This document shows positions 33,314 through 42,591 of a stretch of DNA of 64,000 nucleotides, piece after piece (the stretch's first letter is position 1; each line of letters begins with the position of its first letter). The stretch lies in the NCBI RefSeq assembly GCF_900116495.1, contig NZ_FPAY01000006.1:62001-126000 (forward strand). Direction: 5' to 3'. Source of the DNA: Arthrobacter sp. ov118. Its GTDB lineage: Bacteria; Actinomycetota; Actinomycetes; Actinomycetales; Micrococcaceae. The position numbers and the translations under genes are program-made. The notes under the pieces were generated by a model. The model was not told the origin of the DNA. It did no database searches and saw nothing but the letters and a program-made list of their open reading frames with translations.

Positions 33314-34564
33314 CTAGTTCTGAGAGGAGATGGCGTTGTCGCGGTCCTCAAAGACGTCCTGGCCCGGACCGGTGAAAGCCCGGGAGCGCTGGATCGCCTC
33401 GATGGACCCGGTGAACAGCTGGGAATCGTGGGGGTCCGGGTGCCGGGGATGCTCGACCGTGACGGAATCCTTGCGCAGCCGCTGGGACCGTTTCCCGGCG
33501 TCGGACGCGGCGTCGGCCGGAATGGATCCTGCCGACGGCAGCGATTCGAGGCGCACATGGGGGAGCGCCGTCGGGTGGTTCTGCTGCAGGAACACCACCA
33601 ATTCCTCGCGGATCAGGCAGCGGAGGTCAAAGAGGGAGGCGCTGTCGGCGGCGCTGACCAGGATGCGCACCCGGACAAAGCCTGCCGTGGCGTCCGTGAT
33701 CTGCAGGACACCCACGCGGTTGTCCCACAGTGGGGTGTCGGCCAGGACCTTCTTCAGTTCGGCGCGCATGGCTTCCACCGGGGCGCGCCAGTCGAGGTCG
33801 AACTCCACGGTGCCCATGACTTCGGATTGGCGGCGGGTCCAGTTCTCGAATGGCGTGGTGGTGAAGTACGTCGAGGGCAGGATCAGCCGGCGGTCGTCCC
33901 AGATGTGGACCACCACGTAGGTCAACGTGATTTCTTCGATTCGGCCCCATTCCTTCTGGACCACCACGACGTCGTCCACCCGGATTGCGTCCGTGAAGGC
34001 CAGTTGGATGCCGGCGAAGACATTGATCAGCGACGTCTGCGCTGCGAGGCCCGCGACGATCGAGATCAGGCCCGCGGAGGCCAGGAGGCCGGCGCCGAGG
34101 GCCTGAATGGCGGGGAACGTCAGCATCATGCTGCCCAGTGCCACCACAACGATCAGGGCGACGGCGATCCGCCGGGCCAGGATCACCTGGGTGCGCAGCC
34201 GCCGTGCACGGCGGTTGTCTGCTACGTCCACCCGGTAACGGGTCAGCACCATCATCTCGACGATGAGCAGCATGGCTATCGCCAGCCAAGCCAGGGAAAC
34301 GATGAGGGCAAGCAGCAGCACGTGGTCCAGCGTGCCGCGCCATTCGATGTCCCCGGGGGTGGTGGCCAGGGCGGTCCGCACGGCGATCAGGCAGAGGGAG
34401 AAGCGCAAGGGCAGCCGGGCGACGCGGGAGATTTCCCGCAGTTCAGGCTTGTTGCGGTTGAGCTGGAGCACGATCCGGCGGACCAGCCAGGACAGGACGA
34501 GCCCGGCCACCACGGCGAGGGCCATAGTCAGGAACGGCATTGCGTGGGTGAGGAACTCTTGCAT
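33314..34564 (-). CDS. MscS-family mechanosensitive ion channel
   Basis: A 416-residue membrane channel. About four or five transmembrane helices precede the pore helix (AIQALGAGLLASAGLISIVAGLAAQ, with the Gly/Ala packing pattern of MscS TM3). The beta-domain motif FAGIQLAFTDAIRVDDVVVV follows, then the cytoplasmic vestibule, with a disordered basic tail (about 355-416). It should release solutes on osmotic downshock. No paired genes; 53 bases separate it from the GH13 start. Confidence 0.9.
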   Translation of the reverse strand: MQEFLTHAMPFLTMALAVVAGLVLSWLVRRIVLQLNRNKPELREISRVARLPLRFSLCLIAVRTALATTPGDIEWRGTLDHVLLLALIVSLAWLAIAMLLIVEMMVLTRYRVDVADNRRARRLRTQVILARRIAVALIVVVALGSMMLTFPAIQALGAGLLASAGLISIVAGLAAQTSLINVFAGIQLAFTDAIRVDDVVVVQKEWGRIEEITLTYVVVHIWDDRRLILPSTYFTTTPFENWTRRQSEVMGTVEFDLDWRAPVEAMRAELKKVLADTPLWDNRVGVLQITDATAGFVRVRILVSAADSASLFDLRCLIREELVVFLQQNHPTALPHVRLESLPSAGSIPADAASDAGKRSQRLRKDSVTVEHPRHPDPHDSQLFTGSIEAIQRSRAFTGPGQDVFEDRDNAISSQN

Positions 34565-34772
34565 ACCTAAGCTCTAGCAAGCTTTCGTTTCCAACTGAAA
34601 TCCGCAGGATGTCAACATGGGGCCGGTCACGCCGTCGGTGGCCAAGCGAATCCCGGCACGGCGCCCGGATCCCGGCAAACGGCCTGGTCCCAACTCGGGT
34701 CTTATGGCCCTTGTTCCTGCAGCGGGGCAGTCGAGAATGATCGAACCAGTTGAATCCTAGGGGGAGGGTGAC

Positions 34773-35528
34773 ATGCGTCGACTCGGGGCAATCGGCACGG
34801 CAGCGTCAGCCGGCCTTTTGGTTGCGGCACTTCTCGGTGCCTGCGGCGCGCCCGCTGCCCCGGTTTCGCCGTCGCCGTCGATGCCCACCGTGCCCCCTCT
34901 GACGTCCGCGCCCGCGACCGGCGGTGGCGGCGATGTCCCGCCGACTGAGACGTCCTCGGGCCCGGGTACACCGGCCCCGACGGCGGCGAACTGGAAGATC
35001 TTCAAGACCCCGGACGGGAAGTTGCAGTTCGATTACCCGGCTGAGTGGACCGTCAAGGACCGGAGCGCCGAGGCTGCATCCGGCGCCGTGTTCCTGGAGG
35101 TCCTCAACCCCCACGGAAAGTCGCTGGCCACGTTGCGGACCGATGTGGTCACGGGCGCCGAATGCACGCAACGCATCCCGTACTCGGTGCTCGATCTTGT
35201 TCCTGTTCCCGCCTTGGCCCAGCAGGGAGCCACACCGCACTTCATCTTTGAGTTGCGGCTCTACCCTGCGGAGAAGGACCCCATGAAGGCAAACGTCATG
35301 GCCTATGGCATCAGCTCGGCGCCTAAGCCGTCCGGACCCGATGCCTGCCCGATCTTCCACTTCTTCACGTGGCCGCCAAGCGGAGCGTCGTTTGGCGGTG
35401 TCTACAACCCCTTTGACACCACCCCGGGCAACGAGCCGAATGTGGACACGCCGGAGGCGTACAGGAACACCTCCGAATATCAGGACATCAGGAAAATGGT
35501 CACCTCGCTTCGGCCGGCGGGGCAGTAA
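34773..35528 (+). CDS. Secreted lipoprotein of unknown function, paralogue A
   Basis: A 251-residue lipoprotein. The signal peptide ends in the lipobox LLGAC (Cys24), followed by a Pro/Thr/Ser linker (about 25-65). A globular domain begins WKIFKTPDGKLQFDYPAEWTVKD and ends SEYQDIRKMVTSLRPAG. The FDYPAEWTV stretch resembles PsbP/LpqN-like surface domains found in actinobacterial lipoproteins (by eye). GGGGAGGG lies ahead of the ATG. It is directly followed by a clear paralogue in the same direction. No function is known. Confidence 0.78.
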   Translation: MRRLGAIGTAASAGLLVAALLGACGAPAAPVSPSPSMPTVPPLTSAPATGGGGDVPPTETSSGPGTPAPTAANWKIFKTPDGKLQFDYPAEWTVKDRSAEAASGAVFLEVLNPHGKSLATLRTDVVTGAECTQRIPYSVLDLVPVPALAQQGATPHFIFELRLYPAEKDPMKANVMAYGISSAPKPSGPDACPIFHFFTWPPSGASFGGVYNPFDTTPGNEPNVDTPEAYRNTSEYQDIRKMVTSLRPAGQ

Positions 35529-35542
35529 GGCTGGCCGGGCGC

Positions 35543-36511
35543 ATGAAGCGGCGCATTTACCCGCGTATGAAGCGGCAGCAGTCCGTGCTGTCGGCTGTGG
35601 TCCCTGCTCCGGTACTTACAGTGCTCCCGGCGCTGACACTCTCGGCCCTGCTGCTGGCCGGGTGCGGCGCGGCATCGGGTCCCTCTGCGACCGGCGGCAG
35701 CGCCACGACGCCGGGCACCACCCCGGGAACGACGTCGGCGACTGCCCCGACGGGGAACGCCCCGGGAGCTGACCAGAGTAGCGAGTCGGGGACGGAGTCC
35801 GGAACTACGTCTCAGGGACCATCGTCAGGCACGGCTTCCGACACCTCGCCCGGAGCGTCGCCGGCAACCTCACCGGCGAAAACCTTACCGCCTGCGGCGG
35901 GTCCGACGTCGTCCGGCTGGAAGACGTTTACGACGTCGGACGGGACGCTGAGTTTCGACTATCCGGCCGCCTGGACCGTCAAAGATCCCGCCGGGGAGGC
36001 GCCCTTAGGCGGCGAGTTCGTGGACGTCCTGAACGCCGCAGGGAAGCAGATGGCCGCACTGCGCACCAATGTGGTCACGGGCACCGAATGCGGCGATCAG
36101 CAGCCCTACCTGCTCATCGATTCCGAGCCGATGCAGGCGCTCACGGAACCCGGTGCGGCGGACCAGGGCGGGCCGCGCTACGTCTTCGAGGGCCGGGGCG
36201 ATGTAAAAGCGGCTGAAGCTTCACCGCCCACGTACGCGTCGTACGGGATCACCATGATGCCGGAGGAGACCGGGCCAACGGCATGTCCTCTGTTCCAGCT
36301 CTTCCTCTGGCCGCCCAGCGGTGCGCTGTTTGGCCAGGCTTATGACCCGGCCAAAAATACGACGCCGGGGGACCCCGGGCTGCCTTATCTGGAGAAGGCA
36401 AAACTCTACGCCACCACCGCGGAGTACCAGGATGTCCGCAAAATGATCACGTCGCTTCGTCCCGCCGGTACGGCGAGTGGAACCAGCACCGTCACGGAAC
36501 CAGCGCGATGA
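35543..36511 (+). CDS. Secreted lipoprotein of unknown function, paralogue B
   Basis: A 322-residue lipoprotein with a long basic N-region, lipobox LLAGC (Cys41) and an 85-residue Thr/Ser/Gly/Pro linker. The globular domain repeats that of its neighbour: WKTFTTSDGTLSFDYPAAWTVKD, VVTGTEC and QDVRKMITSLRPAG. It begins 15 bases after the first paralogue, so the two come from a tandem duplication and share a transcript. The linker has grown to about twice the length. A second in-frame ATG at 35567 is a possible start. Confidence 0.78.
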   Translation: MKRRIYPRMKRQQSVLSAVVPAPVLTVLPALTLSALLLAGCGAASGPSATGGSATTPGTTPGTTSATAPTGNAPGADQSSESGTESGTTSQGPSSGTASDTSPGASPATSPAKTLPPAAGPTSSGWKTFTTSDGTLSFDYPAAWTVKDPAGEAPLGGEFVDVLNAAGKQMAALRTNVVTGTECGDQQPYLLIDSEPMQALTEPGAADQGGPRYVFEGRGDVKAAEASPPTYASYGITMMPEETGPTACPLFQLFLWPPSGALFGQAYDPAKNTTPGDPGLPYLEKAKLYATTAEYQDVRKMITSLRPAGTASGTSTVTEPAR

Positions 36512-36570
36512 CGGAACCAGCGAACTAGCAGCGCCAAACGTGGGATGGGAGGGGCGCAACGGACCAAAGC

Positions 36571-36626
36571 GCCGGCTGCCCGCTAGCTCGCTCCGGTGTA
36601 GGGAGCACGTAGGGGGGGCAGCCGGC
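36571..36626 (+). terminator. Inverted repeat after the lipoprotein pair
   Basis: GCCGGCTGCCC (36571-36581) and its exact reverse complement (36616-36626) enclose a smaller CTCC/GGGAG stem. There is no U run, but the position between convergent genes fits a terminator. Confidence 0.5.
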
Positions 36627-36650
36627 TCCGGCCTCTCGGATGCTCGCCGC

Positions 36651-36914
36651 TTAGACGGCGGGCAGGTGCCGGCGGTGCCGGCTTACTGGCGACGGCGCAG
36701 CCTTCCGGGCCGCGCGCTGCCCGGTCCACGGATTGCTGCGGACCTCACGGATCAATCCGGTGCCCGCGCATTCGCGCACGGCCATGATGCCGTTCGCCGC
36801 CTGGCGCTTGTCTTCGAACGCTGTGGAAACGGCCAACACGGTCCCATCGGCTGCGAGCAGCCGGAACCGGACGTTGGAGTCCGCGTCGGTGAAGATTTCG
36901 AATTGTCCAGCCAT
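36651..36914 (-). CDS. YegP/DUF1508-family small protein
   Basis: An 87-residue protein. The core DUF1508 pattern FEIFTDADSNVRFRLLAADGTVLAVS forms the conserved beta-hairpin unit, followed by AANGIMAVRECAG. Many relatives have two such repeats; this has one plus a basic tail (QRAARKAAPSPVSRHRRH). GAAAGGA precedes the start at 36914. The function is unknown across the family. Confidence 0.85.
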   Translation of the reverse strand: MAGQFEIFTDADSNVRFRLLAADGTVLAVSTAFEDKRQAANGIMAVRECAGTGLIREVRSNPWTGQRAARKAAPSPVSRHRRHLPAV

Positions 36915-37131
36915 GGTCTTTTCCTTTCGGGCAGCTGTTGCTGCCGGGGGCGAGAGCACTTCTTTGTGCCGTTGCCGGGTCTCGGCAAGGTCGCGCAGCG
37001 CAGTAACCAGCCTCACAGGGACCGCGGTCCGCGAAAAGGGGGCAAAGGTCCCATTGTGTCCGGCCGGTGAGACTGCGTAGGTGGGATCCGTACCCGCCGG
37101 ACGGGGCGCAACATGGCGCTACATTAGGAGC

Positions 37132-37449
37132 ATGACTGACAAGCACCCTGCGCAGTTTCCGGCGGATTCCGGTGATCCCGTGCGGCTGAGCGCACGGGTG
37201 TCCGGTGTGGTTCAGGCGGTCGGCTTCCGGTACTGGACAGTTCGGAAGGCCGAGGAGCTTGGGCTGACCGGCACGGTCAGGAACAACGACGACGGCTCGG
37301 TGGGCATTGTGGCGGAGGGGCCGCAGTCCGTGGTGCTTGAGCTCCGGCGCTGGCTGCGCTCGCCGGAGGCGCCGGGCCGGGTGGAGGACGTTCAAGAGTC
37401 CGTCTCGGCCGCAACGGGGGAGTTCGGCGGGTTCCAGGTGGGGTACTAA
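37132..37449 (+). CDS. acyP: Acylphosphatase
   Basis: A 105-residue enzyme that hydrolyses acyl phosphates. Active-site Arg33 lies in VVQAVGFRYW and Asn51 in RNNDDGSV, both in the expected ferredoxin-like positions, and the C-terminus GFQVGY fits. The upstream AGGAG is only one base from the ATG, too close to be a good ribosome site. TACATT ends six bases ahead and may serve a leaderless message instead. It is divergent from the YegP-type gene. Confidence 0.92.
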   Translation: MTDKHPAQFPADSGDPVRLSARVSGVVQAVGFRYWTVRKAEELGLTGTVRNNDDGSVGIVAEGPQSVVLELRRWLRSPEAPGRVEDVQESVSAATGEFGGFQVGY

Positions 37450-37529
37450 GAGCCCATCGGACCGGTCACGGGCGGCCTTCGGGGCGAAGGACCCTCGGCA
37501 GCAGGTCGCGAGGCGAGTAGCGTGTGCCC

Positions 37530-37865
37530 ATGCAGAAAATATCGATCGAGGCCCTGGCCCGGCAGCAGATCGCGGCTGCTCTGGGGGCAGAGAGCGGCCG
37601 GGCAGCCGACACGGTGTTCGGCGGACACGAGAAAGTCCTGCGCCAGACCGTCATGGCCTTCAAGGCCGGGACGCAACTGAGCGAGCACCAGAACCCCGGC
37701 GAAGCGACCGTGTTTGTGCTCCGCGGCTGTGTGCGCCTGCGGTCCGGCGAAGAATCCTGGCAGGGCAAGACCGGCGATCTGCTGATCGTGCCCGACGGGC
37801 TGCACAGTCTGCTCGCCGAGGAAGACTCGGCGATCCTGATGACGGTGGCGAAAATCAGGACCTGA
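37530..37865 (+). CDS. Cupin-domain protein
   Basis: A 111-residue small beta-barrel protein with the cupin pattern QLSEHQNPGEATVFVLRGCVRL then GDLLIVPDGLHSL. His in SEHQNP, Glu in GEAT and the later His of GLHSL could bind a metal. The ATG at 37530 lacks a Shine-Dalgarno; TAGCGT ends six bases before it, suggesting a leaderless transcript. It follows the acylphosphatase by 80 bases. Function is not known; such proteins often sense or hold small ligands. Confidence 0.82.
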   Translation: MQKISIEALARQQIAAALGAESGRAADTVFGGHEKVLRQTVMAFKAGTQLSEHQNPGEATVFVLRGCVRLRSGEESWQGKTGDLLIVPDGLHSLLAEEDSAILMTVAKIRT

Positions 37866-37931
37866 CCCGCCGGACCGGGTCGGTGCGCCCGGCAACCACA
37901 GCCAGACGAGTAGGCGAAGGAGATGCCGAAA

Positions 37932-38096
37932 GTGAAATCCAGGGATGCCAGGGAGCACGAGCCTCTGCGCCTGGTGGGCGGAGGGCAAGGCCCGGCAGGT
38001 GCGGGAATGGACGCGGCAGGCGGAGGAAAGGACCCGGCGGCGGCAGAGACGGCGACCGCCGTTGGGGTTATCCGGAACGGGGCGGGCCATGACTGA
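37932..38096 (+). CDS. Possible small upstream ORF coupled to the lipid-kinase-like gene
   Basis: A GTG start at 37932 has GAAGGAG nine bases ahead and gives a 54-residue Gly/Ala-rich peptide. It ends at 38096, overlapping the start of the next gene (38089) by 8 bases. An ATG at 37923 in the same frame is too close to the ribosome site. The peptide has no recognisable domain. It could be a real small protein or a translational coupler, and may equally be chance. Confidence 0.35.
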   Translation: MKSRDAREHEPLRLVGGGQGPAGAGMDAAGGGKDPAAAETATAVGVIRNGAGHD

Positions 38097-39432
38097 GATC
38101 GCTTCCCCGGCAGGGGTCCCGGAGTCCCGGCGGTGGTGGGCAAGGGGAGCTTACGCCGCGGTCTTTTGCGCGGCGGCCGTCCCGCTGGTGGTCGCGGGAT
38201 TGGCCGGCACCATTGCACTCCTCCTGACCGGTGTGGGCGGCGTGTTGGTGACGGTGGCTGCGATGTACTGGTTCCTCATCAGCCGGGGTTTTCTTCGCTG
38301 GTGTGCGCTGGCTCTGGCGGTGCTCGCCCCGGTGATTGTCCTGGCTCTGTTCGTCCAAGCGAGCCTGCTGTGGGTGGTGGTGGTCGCCGTCGCCCTGATC
38401 GTTCTGGCCGTCGCCTGTGCCCGCGCCGCCCTCCGGCAACGCCGGGCGGACATGGTGATGGCCGAACACCCGGCTCCAACCTGGCGGCATCCCTTCGTGA
38501 TCATGAACCCGCATTCCGGCGGGGGCAAGGTGGTGAAGTTCGACCTCAAGCGGAAGGCCGAGGAACTCGGCGCGGAGGTGGCGCTGCTTGAGGGCCCAGG
38601 GCACGTGGATGTGGACGCCTTGGCCCGACAAGCGGTGGAGCGCGGGGCCGACCTCCTCGGCGTCGCCGGCGGCGACGGAACCCAGGCGCTGGTGGCAGGC
38701 ATCGCGGCCGAGCACAACCTCCCGTTCCTGGTGATCAGCGCCGGTACCCGCAACCACTTCGCCCTGGACCTCGGGCTGGACCGGGAGGACCCGACCGGAT
38801 GCCTGGATGCCCTCCGCGATGGGGTGGAACTGCACGTCGACCTCGGCAAGATCAACGGGCGGACCTTCGTCAACAACTCATCCTTCGGGGTGTACGCCGA
38901 GGTGGTGCAGAGCCCGGAGTACCGCGAAGACAAGGCCGGAACCGTGTTGCAGATGCTTCCGGACCTAATCAAGGGCCACAAGGGCGCCCGGCTGCGTGCC
39001 CGAATGGACAGCTCGACGGTGGACGGCCCGCAGGCAGTACTGGTGAGCAACGGACCCTACGGCAGCAATGACCTCGCAGGCCTTGGCCGCCGGACGCGGC
39101 TGGACCGCGGTGTGCTGGGCGCCGTGGCGCTCTCTGCCTCGAGCACCCGCGAAGCCGTAGGCCTGCTGCGCCGGGCCACGAACCATGGCCTGATCCAACG
39201 CACCGCGGCGGAGGTGGTGGTCGGCGCCGACGCGCCCGAGATCCCCGTCGGAGTGGACGGCGAGGCCCTGCTGATGAGCACCCCGGTGCGGTGCACCATC
39301 GAACCCCGCGCGCTGCGGGTAGTGGTGCCGCGGCATCGCCCGGGCGTCCCCCCGGCCCAACCGGCGCTGGACCTGGTCCGGCTCCGTGAGCTTGCCTGGG
39401 GGCACCGAGGTGCACCGCCCAGGCACAACTAG
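38089..39432 (+). CDS. Membrane-anchored diacylglycerol/sphingosine-kinase-like protein
   Basis: A 447-residue protein. Residues about 20-110 form three or four hydrophobic helices, followed by a DAGK catalytic fold from about 133. Motifs are VIMNPHSGGGK, the nucleotide-binding GVAGGDGTQALVAG (GGDGT 194-198), the SAGTRNHFALDLG loop and VDLGKINGRTFVNNSSFG. Such enzymes phosphorylate lipids or polyprenols at the membrane. Fusion to an N-terminal membrane domain is common in actinobacteria. A longer frame back to 37945 reads only low-complexity basic sequence. Substrate unknown. Confidence 0.87.
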   Translation: MTEIASPAGVPESRRWWARGAYAAVFCAAAVPLVVAGLAGTIALLLTGVGGVLVTVAAMYWFLISRGFLRWCALALAVLAPVIVLALFVQASLLWVVVVAVALIVLAVACARAALRQRRADMVMAEHPAPTWRHPFVIMNPHSGGGKVVKFDLKRKAEELGAEVALLEGPGHVDVDALARQAVERGADLLGVAGGDGTQALVAGIAAEHNLPFLVISAGTRNHFALDLGLDREDPTGCLDALRDGVELHVDLGKINGRTFVNNSSFGVYAEVVQSPEYREDKAGTVLQMLPDLIKGHKGARLRARMDSSTVDGPQAVLVSNGPYGSNDLAGLGRRTRLDRGVLGAVALSASSTREAVGLLRRATNHGLIQRTAAEVVVGADAPEIPVGVDGEALLMSTPVRCTIEPRALRVVVPRHRPGVPPAQPALDLVRLRELAWGHRGAPPRHN

Positions 39433-39473
39433 CCAGGCATAACTAGCCGGCACCTGGCTGAGGGTGGGGACTC

Positions 39474-41123
39474 CTAGTTAGATCTTGCCCACAGCTGCAG
39501 CCACACGAGCAGGCGCGTTTCGGCGTCGTCGAGGTCAATGCCGAAAAGCGGCTGTACACGGGACAGGCGGTACCGGACCGTGTTGACGTGCACGTCCAGC
39601 GACTTGGCAGCGTCCATCGCGTTCCCGCCGTTGCTGAGGTACGCGTAGAGGGTCTCCTCGAAAGATTTCTTATGTTGTTCGTCGTACTCGGCAATACGGA
39701 GGGCATGAGCCCCCGGGAGTTGGCCTACCGCCGCCAACGCCGAAACGAACTGCCGCAGCTGCAGACGCGAGCCGAGAGAGTCGTCGTCGGCCACAATGTC
39801 ATCGGAATCGGCCGCTATGCGCCCTTCGGCGACGTTGCGCACAAGCTCGGACAAGACCAGTTCCGCGTTGACCCGGGACTCCTCGAGACGGTCGATGGTG
39901 GCCGGGGTGCCCAACGCGGCCAGCACCGGGCGGGAGAGAAGCCGGCGCGCGTTCTGCACAATTTTCAGAAACGCGTTGCGTTGGAATTCGCGGGAGGATT
40001 CGGTGGTGTGCGGCAGGACGACGTAAACGATGTTGTCCGAGAACCCGCAGACGGCCGAGGGCAGCCGGATGGCACAGGCGGTCCGGATGGTGTCGAAGAG
40101 CCGGAGACGTGACTGCAACGTATCAGCGGCAATGGCCTCGGACGGCCAGACGCTGAGAGCTGCAACACGAACGGAAGGCGCCGAGATCCCAAGCCTGATG
40201 GCCGCCAGTTCGGCGCGTTTCGGATCGAACAGCAGCGGCTGGACCAGGTCTATCTGGCGGGTCAGGTTTGAGACGTAGGTGGTCCGTTTGTGCAGGATGT
40301 GGAGCGCGGCCACGTTGGCGGCCTCCCGCAGGATCCGGTCGGCGTCCTCGTTATGGTGGTCCGCCCGCTCAAGGAGCCAGAGCGAGCCCAATACGGAGTC
40401 ACCGGCCCGGATCGCGATTGCCGTGCGCCGGAGCAGGGGATCCTGCGTCGCCACCTCCAGCGCGTCGGTGGCGGCATGGACACGGCGGTAGTCGTTGTCC
40501 GTTTCCACGGAATGCGGAACATGCAGACTCAGGATGGAATTCCTGCGCGTCTCGTCAATGGGCTGGTCCGGGAGCGTCGAATACGCCAGGATGGTCTGCT
40601 CGGGATCGGCGATCGCGATGGCGCCGCCGGCTTGGGCCGCCACGGTGTTGGCGAGGTCGAACAGGTCCCCGGGCCGGATATCCACCAGGGTCCGTCCAGA
40701 TCGCCGGTGCGGCATGACCGCGGCGTCCATGATCTCCGCGAGCTGGTTCCACGGCACCGAGTCGGAGGCCCGGAACAGTGCCATCCCGTTGTCCCGGGCG
40801 GCCGCCCGCAATGCTTCGTCCGGGGCGCTTTTGGTTTTGTACACGATCGCCACGTAGCCGGCGCCGCTGAGCTCCCGGACCTTCGCGCCCAGTCGCTTCT
40901 TCCCGGCAAGGGACAAGCCGATGGCCAGGGCAACGGCGCCCGGAAACCTGACAGGCCGGGCCGTCGAGTCGTAAAGAACAGAGCCGGCGACGATCTGCCG
41001 GTCATCGGCCGGCATTTCCACGAGGGTGAGAATTTCCGAACCCGCCGAGCGGGCGACGTCGGCCAACGTTGGCAGGGCATGCCGATCCGCCGCAGCGAAC
41101 ATCATCACGGATTCCCCACCCAT
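39474..41123 (-). CDS. PucR/CdaR-family transcriptional regulator
   Basis: A 549-residue regulator. The N-terminal PucR domain (about 15-140, ALPTLADVARSAGSEIL) and a GGDEF-like/GAF middle part precede the C-terminal PucR helix-turn-helix (about 485-545): FEETLYAYLSNGGNAMDAAKSL, then VHVNTVRYRLSRV. Members sense purines, amino acids or hydroxy acids. It diverges from an FMN-dependent hydroxy-acid dehydrogenase and amino-acid ABC genes with 115 bases between, so it likely controls them (inference). An alternative start is the Met six codons in, which has GGTGGGGA ahead of it. Confidence 0.88.
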   Translation of the reverse strand: MGGESVMMFAAADRHALPTLADVARSAGSEILTLVEMPADDRQIVAGSVLYDSTARPVRFPGAVALAIGLSLAGKKRLGAKVRELSGAGYVAIVYKTKSAPDEALRAAARDNGMALFRASDSVPWNQLAEIMDAAVMPHRRSGRTLVDIRPGDLFDLANTVAAQAGGAIAIADPEQTILAYSTLPDQPIDETRRNSILSLHVPHSVETDNDYRRVHAATDALEVATQDPLLRRTAIAIRAGDSVLGSLWLLERADHHNEDADRILREAANVAALHILHKRTTYVSNLTRQIDLVQPLLFDPKRAELAAIRLGISAPSVRVAALSVWPSEAIAADTLQSRLRLFDTIRTACAIRLPSAVCGFSDNIVYVVLPHTTESSREFQRNAFLKIVQNARRLLSRPVLAALGTPATIDRLEESRVNAELVLSELVRNVAEGRIAADSDDIVADDDSLGSRLQLRQFVSALAAVGQLPGAHALRIAEYDEQHKKSFEETLYAYLSNGGNAMDAAKSLDVHVNTVRYRLSRVQPLFGIDLDDAETRLLVWLQLWARSN

Positions 41124-41238
41124 CCCTTGGTAGTAGCTGCTAATCTCGTAGCCCCTAATTTGTCGTTATCTCCATAGTGGCACGGGGTTCCGCTTTCTAC
41201 GATGAACCATAAGGCACGCACGCAGTGGAAGGCCCTCA

Positions 41239-42510
41239 GTGAAAATCAGCGAAGCCAAACAGCTCATCCAAGTCAAAGCCCCAGTTTTATCCCGACGACG
41301 CCGGGTCCTGGCCAACGCTTTCAATGTGGAGGAATACAGGAGGTCGGCACGTAAAGTCTTGCCGGCCGGAATCTTCGACTATTTGGACGGCGGATCTGAA
41401 GACGAAGTGACGCTCCGCCGCAACAGAGCCGTCTTTGACGCGTGGGCCCTCATGCCCAGCTGGGGCCCGGTCTCCGGCCCGGACACTGGCACCGCCTTGC
41501 TCGGAAAAGACAGTGCCCTGCCGCTGACGCTGACCCCGACCGGGGCAACTCGGCTGTTCCATCCCGAGGGCGAGCTGGCCGTCGCGGCTGCCGCCGACCG
41601 GGCCGGCATCCCCTACGGGCTGGCCGGGCTGAGCACCGTACCCATGGAGACGATCGCGGAGCGCCACCCGGGCCTCGACCGCTGGTTCAACTTTGGCCTC
41701 ACCTCCGACGCCCAGGCGATGAAGAACAAACTGGCCCGCTGCAAGGCCGCCGGATTCAACACGCTGATTGTCGGCGTCGATACACGGGCTCTGGGATCGA
41801 GGGAGAGGGACCTCCACAACGGCTTCACCGCGCCTCCTGCTCTAACGCTTTCAACCATCGCGGATATCGCCCGGCGACCTTCCTGGTGGATCAACTTCCT
41901 GAAATCGGACGGAATCAGTTTCCCAAACCTGGATCCGCGCAGCGCCGCGGCCACCTCCGTCGTCACCCCGTCCATGTGGCAGCACATCCTTGGCCACTCG
42001 GATGCGAGCAGCGGCTGGAAGGAACTTGATGCCTTGCGGCAGGCCTGGCATGGAAAGATCGTGCTCAAGGGCTGCGTCAACCCGGCCGACGTCGCAAAGG
42101 CCTCCCGTATTGGTTTGGACGCCGTGCAGCTGAGCAACCATGGCGGACGCCAACTCGACCACATGCTGAGCCCCATGGATGTCCTCCAGGAATCGCGGCA
42201 GCGGGTGGGCAACTCGATCGAGATCTACGTGGACTCCGGCGTCCGCCGGGGCAGCGACATCCTCAAAGCGTTGGCGTTGGGTGCTGACGCCTGCTCGATC
42301 GGCCGTGCCTACCTGTACGGACTGGTGGCGGCGGGCTCGCCCGGCGTCGGGCGCATCATTGAGATCTTCGGGGACGAACTGCGGCGTACGATGACGTTAG
42401 TGGGCGTCTCCAGCATTTCCGAACTGAAAGCTCGTGGCGAGGAAATTCTTCGGGATATTCGTCATTCCGGAGAGAATCTGGAATCAAGAGCGTCGAAAAG
42501 CACGAATTAG
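41239..42510 (+). CDS. FMN-dependent alpha-hydroxy-acid dehydrogenase/oxidase
   Basis: A 423-residue flavoenzyme of the lactate/glycolate/mandelate oxidase family. FDYLDGGSEDEVTLRRN is at the N-terminus, LTPTGATRLFHPEGE at the FMN site, and the signature QLSNHGGRQLDHML holds the catalytic His and the substrate-binding Arg. YVDSGVRRGSDILKALALGA binds the FMN phosphate. It oxidises an (S)-2-hydroxy acid to the oxo acid. The GTG start has GGAAGG ahead of it. The substrate is not readable; an amino-acid-type ABC transporter follows, so a hydroxy acid or related amphoteric compound may be imported. Confidence 0.9.
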   Translation: MKISEAKQLIQVKAPVLSRRRRVLANAFNVEEYRRSARKVLPAGIFDYLDGGSEDEVTLRRNRAVFDAWALMPSWGPVSGPDTGTALLGKDSALPLTLTPTGATRLFHPEGELAVAAAADRAGIPYGLAGLSTVPMETIAERHPGLDRWFNFGLTSDAQAMKNKLARCKAAGFNTLIVGVDTRALGSRERDLHNGFTAPPALTLSTIADIARRPSWWINFLKSDGISFPNLDPRSAAATSVVTPSMWQHILGHSDASSGWKELDALRQAWHGKIVLKGCVNPADVAKASRIGLDAVQLSNHGGRQLDHMLSPMDVLQESRQRVGNSIEIYVDSGVRRGSDILKALALGADACSIGRAYLYGLVAAGSPGVGRIIEIFGDELRRTMTLVGVSSISELKARGEEILRDIRHSGENLESRASKSTN

Positions 42511-42540
42511 TAAGTTTTGAACAACCAGGCACACAGTGCC

Positions 42541-42560
42541 CTCCCGCAGCGTTGCGGGAG
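42541..42560 (+). promoter_or_regulatory. Short perfect stem between the dehydrogenase and ABC genes
   Basis: CTCCCGCA, loop GCGT and TGCGGGAG form an 8-bp stem, 31 bases before the binding-protein gene. With no U run it more probably stabilises the transporter message than ends transcription. Confidence 0.45.
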
Positions 42561-42591
42561 CCTAGAGAATCCCTGAACAGCTAAGGAAGCC

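Noticed and set aside
42541..42560. Terminator between the hydroxy-acid dehydrogenase and ABC genes
   Set aside because: The stem is short and no U run follows; the genes are close and co-oriented, so an RNA-stability stem is more likely.
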